A stretch of 64,000 nucleotides of DNA, taken from Trichopria drosophilae (taxonomy: Eukaryota; Arthropoda; Insecta; Hymenoptera; Diapriidae). The notes beneath the pieces were generated by a model. It ran no database searches. It was not told the DNA's origin and saw only the letters and a program-made list of their open reading frames with translations. The position numbers were made by a program, and so were the translations under genes. Below are positions 58,657 through 64,000 of this stretch, piece by piece; positions within the stretch are counted from its first letter, which is position 1, and each line of letters starts with the position of its first letter. The DNA is taken from NCBI GenBank assembly GCA_030407085.1, contig CM059582.1:209404001-209468000 (forward strand), read 5' to 3'.

Positions 58657-58876
58657 CCCCTATAAAATTTTTTGAGTTAAAATCCACCTACTCTAGCGAA
58701 CGAGTAAATTCTTACTCTTTAAGTATCAATTTTTAGTCAATGCAGAGTGCGTTTTCACTCCATGCAAAGTCAGATTTCACTCGTTAAGAGTGAGAATTAA
58801 CGCTTGCTTGCCATAGAGTGGTTTATTTTTCGGTCTAATAAGAGTGAATTCTAACTCAAAGGAATTTATAGAGGAT
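58657..58876. mobile_element. GAGTGAAAATT-type MITE, diverged copy
   Basis: Left CCCCTATAAAATTTTTTGAG and inverse right CCTCTATAAATTCCTTTGAG, then TTAGAATTCACTC. Inside are GAGTGAGAATTAACG and AAGAGTGAATTC blocks. Same family as 38237-38411 but older. Confidence 0.65.
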
Positions 58877-58879
58877 GCA

Positions 58880-59755
58880 TTATTTAATAGGTTATAAGCA
58901 CTAATTTTTTCATAACGAGTTCTACGCATGACGTGATACTGGACTGAAATAGAAAATTTTGGCATATGGTAAATATCTGCCCAAAATAACGAGTCGTTCT
59001 TTACACCCAAAGTTTTTGTTTCTTAAATTCGTAATGGTCTAATTTTCGAAAATTATTTAAATGTTCACTTATTGAATTTAATTTATAATTACGACTTAGT
59101 AATTTTTTATTTACCAACTGATCAAAATTGAAATCAAATTTAATTTACTTAACTTATTATCTGTAATACATCGAAATGTTGTTATAAATGTATATATACA
59201 ATAATTATTCATTTAAAATAAAATAAACGACATAAACTTTTACATTTCTAAAGAGGAAGATTCTATTAGTACCTAATGATGATTCATCATACTATGAAAT
59301 TTAATAACTTATATCTAACCTAACATATTACGCGCATATCCTCATAATTATATTCTATGCACGTCATACTTTCAATGGATGCTGATAGAATGATGAGCGC
59401 CTTTGTTATAATAATTGTAATAATTGTGAGTTATATATGGAAAGATAACCTTTCGTTTATTTGTTCTGTGTCCTTCTAACTTCATATATGCAAAATTCTA
59501 TTCTATAAAATTCTATTACAAACGGTGTGCATAAAAGACATCAGGTGCTAGTTAACCAATGCAAAATGGAATAATTTTCATGAAATAAATTTTAATTGTT
59601 TGCTACTTAAATAAACTATTCTTTACTTTACGGTAGCATATGGTTTATTTGATTTAATTACTTACTAGAAATTCCTATATTACGAATTCAATTATCCAAA
59701 TTTCTGTAACAAATATTGCACATGAACTTTGGAAAAACTTCAAAAAAGTACTGAA
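58880..59755. other. AT-rich non-coding stretch
   Basis: Nothing supportable. Confidence 0.5.
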
Positions 59756-59765
59756 AGTATATTAA

Positions 59766-60181
59766 TGACAGAGAGATTGACTGAGGGAGGGTAGAAGCAG
59801 GGGAGAGAGAAAGGGAGAGTGGTAGAGAGAGAGAGATAAATTTTTATTTGAAACCGGTTTATTTCTAATCCTGGACAATTGTCCGTGGATAAAAATATAA
59901 TAACAAAATACAAAGAGAGGGAGAGAGAGGGAGAGAGAGAGAAAGATTAGATTAGATTAGATTTATTTATTACATCCTGGAACTATGCCAAATGGTAGAT
60001 ATAAACAAAAAATACCTTGCAACTTATAACTAAGAATTAAAAACTAAGAAAAATAAGTAAATTATAAAAGAGAACTAAATTTATATTAAAGAAAATACGG
60101 GAAATGTCTGGATAACATATAACTAGGTTCATTCATAATACGATTTATATATTTATAAAATATTATTGAGTAATTTAGAGT

Positions 60182-60213
<32 letters not shown>

Positions 60214-60225
60214 GGTAAGGGTGGG
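59766..60225. repeat. GA-rich microsatellite blocks with LINE/SINE-like tails
   Basis: GA-rich runs at 59766-59836, 59914-59943 and 60181-60218. Between them GATTAGATTAGATTAGATTT (59945) leads into TTATTTATTACATCC, resembling the inverse of a retroposon 3' tail ending in (TCTAA)n. Another such block, ending in AAATAAAAATTTATCTC on the minus strand, lies at 59836-59900. Confidence 0.6.
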
Positions 60226-63130
60226 AACAGAGTTGTGACGGTTTAAAATGTTATATTCAAACATATTTTTATTGGTCTCTGTACTGTAAATAATAAAAAC
60301 ATAACATTATCGAGGCACATACAAAATGACAGGTTCCTCGCGTAGAATTCAAGATTTCTATTTTTTATTATTTCCTAGCTACAGAATTACTCCAAAAAAG
60401 TAATTACTCATTCGCTAGCTGTAGTATTAATAAATATTTCGAGAAAAATCGTTATTAGAACCTACAAACTGGAGCAAACTTTTCCTCGCCATTTGGCGAA
60501 CTCGAGAGCCTTAATATTAATAATAGTTTATTGACATTTCTGGTAACAACATTTTGCAGATTTTCAAGATGATGGCTTATATTTACTACAATTAAAAGTG
60601 AGGTGAATTTCGTGTTTTCTTAAATAATCAGGAATTGTAATCTACCTATTCTCATTTTATTTATTTTTAGACATTCCTGAATATGATCATATAAAATCGT
60701 TTCAAAATGATGGATATAATATGGAGAACGGGACACGTCAAACGTTTTGTTTTATGTGGAAAAAAATTCTCCATTTTCGACAAAATTTGGCGCTGCGGAG
60801 CCATTTGAAAATCCAAATATGTGATCGTATATTTTTAATGTAAAACAACCGATAACACGTTTCTGAGAAGATGAAGGTGATGAGATATCGGTATTATAGT
60901 GAAAATTGCATTATAAAAAATATTGTATCTCAAAAAAGCGGTTCTTTTAAACAGTAATTAAAAAACAAGTGTTATAAACGTCATTTCTCAAAAATTTGAC
61001 AAGCGCCATTCGAAAGAGCGACCTCACAATCAGAAATGGATGTGTTTATTTAAAAACACCATTTTTTATAAATAAAACGAGGCAAAAATGAAAGGGTTAA
61101 GAGGCCGATGACTGTCATGTTTACCATATATTTATTTATTTTTGCTTAATATCTGATATTCATATACATATACTAAATCTCAAACGGAACATATTCTCAA
61201 AACATAATTTCCCGTTTAAGAAAAAATAATTTAAAAAAATTAGTCAACATTTTTGTTGCATGTATAATAATTATTTCCACAGAATTAAAGAAAACAATAA
61301 GATTTTCAATCCGAATACGAAATAATATACATTATATGTTAGAACAAAAGATGTAATTAAAATGCAAGTGTTAACTTCGTTCTCAAGAGCAAAATATAAG
61401 GTCAACCATATTGCTCAAGTTTATAAATTAAAAGAAGCCCATACCGAGAAACTGCGGGTACGTAATGTAGTACCAGCATGACTAAGAAATTTTTATTATA
61501 CAATCGAAACAATCATTAGCAAATCGCATTTTACGAACGTTTATTATTTTTTTCCGTGTAAAGTCTTTGGGCAGAATTTTTTATAGGATTTTTAGTCTTC
61601 GATCGGAAGATATTAATCAATTTTTCCCTATTTTTCCCTATTATTTCAATTTTTGAAATTGTATAAAATAAATTAAATTAACAGTGAGATTAAAAGTGAA
61701 AAAAATTAATGTCGATGGTTTACAAGTATAACCAATTTATGCTGCCATTTTGAATTCGAAGGTTTGTTCAAGAATAAAGTATTCTTTTTTAAGATTTTTT
61801 TAGACCACTTTACGGGTCTTTTTCACAAGACTTTTTTCAATATATAAAATGTATTAAACTGTATACTAATAAAACTTGTTATAGAGTATTATTCACATAT
61901 TTACCACATTTTCGATTAATATCGTCTGAAACAAAAAATCCAAAAAGATTCTTAAAATATATATTAGTGATTATATCCAGAACTAGGATTAAATGTTTTA
62001 GGCATAAAAAAACAGAAAGCTTTAACATTTTTGTCCCTTTTTTATGCCTAAAATCATCTAAAAAAAGGATAAAAAATAAACGAAAAATGATGAGTGCGGG
62101 CTAAAACTACCCACGTTCTGAACAATCTTTGAAAATAACTTAGTGGTAGTTTTTTATTTTTATCCATCTTGTAAACATTCTAGTACCATTTTTAGCTTAC
62201 TGGAATTTTATTGATAAATAAGTTCTTTTGCTATTTTCTAGTAAAGAAAAGAATCGTAAATGCTCACCTTTACGATTATTTCTACGCTTGTCTGCAAGTG
62301 ATTATTTTCGATGCATCAGACTTACCTAAAGCTTAGTCTTTGACAGTAGCAAAACTACTTTGCTGCCAAAGCTTGTCCGAACTGTCTGCTTTATGGTCGA
62401 GCCAATTTTATTCCTGTTCTCCTTATTTACTACTTACCATATACATACGAAAATATCGAATGGCTTATGTGTATCAATCTGATAAAATCGATTAATTTAC
62501 CAACAAAAACAAGAAAGGTAAATAAGATGTCAACAGTTATTAGCTCAGCATTTAATAGTTTATTTTGCATAAAAATCCAGTGCCACAGACAGCAGTAAGC
62601 ACAAAGAAAATAAATATCTCAATACATACTTGCCCGCGTTAACGCAAAGTCGGTACAATATTTAGATCGTTTGTAAGGTAAATGCCGTTTCCGTTAAAAT
62701 GCACACTGGTTGACTAGTTCACGATGAAATTATATGAAATACTAAAAATAATATGAAATACAAAATCTACAGCGGACCCGTCCCTTTACCTTGCAATACT
62801 GATATAACCCTAAACATAGGACGTAGATTTTCCGAAAATTCTACACCTTAGCGATTCGGTCCGCTACACTCTTGCCTCTATAAATGTCTAGAGTGACTCG
62901 AATGACTATACTCTCGCTAACAAAATGACAATTTTCACCGATTTTCCATATATATTAATTCGACTGGCGTCGTGTAGTTCGAGTGTGGTGTCACTCTAAG
63001 AAATTCAAAGAGTTGATTTCAGCTAACTAATACAGCTAATTCTTTCCTATTACTCGCACAAGTGTCATATAGATGCTAAATTAGATAACTGAGTGACAGG
63101 CACGAAAGGAAAAAAGAAACCTACAACTTA
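60226..63130. other. Mostly non-coding stretch
   Basis: AT-rich to about 62.6 kb, including a GCGCCATTCGAAAGAGCG block near 61.01 kb and a GCTGCCATTTTGAATTC block near 61.74 kb from dispersed families. 62.63-63.13 kb is less AT-rich with CTATAAATG at 62878; no exon identified. Confidence 0.4.
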
Positions 63131-63260
63131 AATTACGTTACAGCGGATCGAGCACAAGCACGAGAGGGCTTTTCTTTGATTTTCTTTCTGCACTCGTCCT
63201 CGAGTTATTCACAGCCAAAATGCGCGGCCTGTCAGTCGGATATCGAGAAATGGTCGTTAC

Positions 63261-63752
63261 TTTATTTTCCGATCCTGCCATAAACGATGTATATAATATT
63301 AAGACTGTACTAGTCATCCCCAAACTTTTGCAATTTCCTTAATTTTTTTTTAAAGTAGGCAATAGAGTAATTCTTGATGAACAGTTGGTTACACTAACTT
63401 TCTCTTAACTAGATGCTCTCTTTGGAAGATAAATAGATGTCAACAAAAGAACCCTGATGATTATCAAATTTATGTCAGCATGCATTAAATTGTTTTATCC
63501 AGGGATGACCGACTATATCAGTGAAAAAATCTTCTCATTTGTTTTGAATTGAGCAGTCTTCGTTTGTATTTGTCAAATAAAATTGTAAAAATCAGTCTAT
63601 TTAGGAAACAGAGACTAGTTTGGGGTTGACTTAGTTTCGTTATCACATTTTTCCGAGCATTGTACCTAGTGAGATCTCTTCTTGGAATGAAAAATAAATA
63701 GATTAGGTTTTTCGCGATCGCAATTTCCGTGATAGACTATGGGGTAATCTCG
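63261..63752 (-). other. Neuroparsin 3' UTR and poly(A) signal (candidate)
   Basis: Minus strand downstream of the neuroparsin stop. The first AATAAA in that direction that I find is TTTATT at 63261-63266, giving a 3' UTR of about 0.5 kb. Confidence 0.4.
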
Positions 63753-63944
63753 TTACTTTTCAACTTGAAGTCCCTGCATGTTTTCATGACGACGTGATTG
63801 GAACTGTTCAAAAGCCGGACAGAACCCAGAGTAACATTCTAAAGTGTCTATGCTGCATCCGGTACATTTGTTACATCGACAGTACATACCGTCACCACAG
63901 ACGCCATATTTGTTACGTTGCCCACCACACATTTCACCAGGTCC
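63753..63944 (-). CDS. Neuroparsin, last coding exon
   Basis: The exon follows a minus-strand acceptor (ATAATTTTCAG, ending at 63945) and is open for 63 codons to TAA at 63755-63753. It starts GPGEMCGGQRNKYGVCGDGM, then YCRCNKCTGCSIDTLEC, then YSGFCP. The G-P-G-x-x-C-G-G start and C-G-x-G-M-x-C-R-C-x-x-C-x-G-C-S spacing are those of the C-terminal half of neuroparsins (ovary ecdysteroidogenic hormone in mosquitoes), which resemble IGF-binding-protein N-terminal domains. Neuroparsins are secreted neurohormones affecting vitellogenesis and growth. Signal peptide and first cysteines must lie on exons beyond 64000. After the last cysteine there is an extension of about 20 residues (AFEQFQSRRHENMQGLQVEK) with a basic RRH. 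Confidence 0.88.
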   Translation of the reverse strand, partial: GPGEMCGGQRNKYGVCGDGMYCRCNKCTGCSIDTLECYSGFCPAFEQFQSRRHENMQGLQVEK

Positions 63945-64000
63945 CTGAAAATTATGTCATGAAATTAAGTTATTACCTTAATTTACTCGTTTTTTTCAAA
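63945..64000 (-). other. Start of the neuroparsin intron
   Basis: Non-coding DNA directly upstream of the exon on the minus strand, cut by the window edge. Confidence 0.7.

Noticed and set aside
63138..63323. 61-codon minus-strand frame beyond the neuroparsin stop
   Set aside because: Overlaps the proposed 3' UTR poly(A) signal and shows no neuroparsin or other similarity.

Overview
The window is AT-rich animal DNA with very long introns, few coding exons and dense transposon debris. It is most likely an insect. Two exons support this: an igloo-type IQ-motif protein (insect counterpart of neuromodulin/neurogranin) and the last exon of a neuroparsin, an arthropod neurohormone. The non-LTR elements (a CR1/Jockey-type LINE and an R4/Dong-type LINE) also fit an insect. 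The order cannot be fixed from the sequence.

Layout, left to right. 1-10.6 kb: non-coding, with small repeats, a CRE-bearing CpG-rich patch (4.15-4.33 kb), a deleted LINE (5.55-7.0 kb, minus) and a Ty3/gypsy pol fossil with every frame broken (7.07-7.96 kb, plus). 10.6-12.7 kb: a large exon of a disordered acidic protein with one IQ motif, then a small exon with excellent splice sites that may give an alternative C-terminus. 16.6-16.8 kb: a probable promoter, four CGTCA half-sites before a TATA box. 20-27 kb: MITEs, a LINE tail and a nearly complete but frameshifted R4/Dong-like element, whose 5' end abuts the (TTA)n tail of another LINE. 34.1-34.8 kb: the igloo 5' region and an exon with three IQ motifs. 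35.4-38.2 kb: a diverged triplication of a non-coding unit of about 1.2 kb, containing one MITE and bordered by another. 45.2 kb: a probable 3'-terminal exon, perhaps of igloo. 47.9-48.2 kb: a possible promoter and first exon. 50.9-51.5 kb: two adjacent unexplained minus-strand open frames. 52.3-58.2 kb: nested and palindromic DNA elements. 63.75-63.94 kb: neuroparsin last exon, minus strand, so igloo and neuroparsin converge.

The IQ-motif genes probably act in calmodulin binding in neurons, and neuroparsin is a secreted brain hormone; nothing here shows that they work together. The most unusual material is the set of short palindromic or TIR-bearing non-autonomous families, several with clear target-site duplications, plus one 54-bp-stem hairpin. 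I saw no rRNA, CRISPR array or convincing intact tRNA gene.
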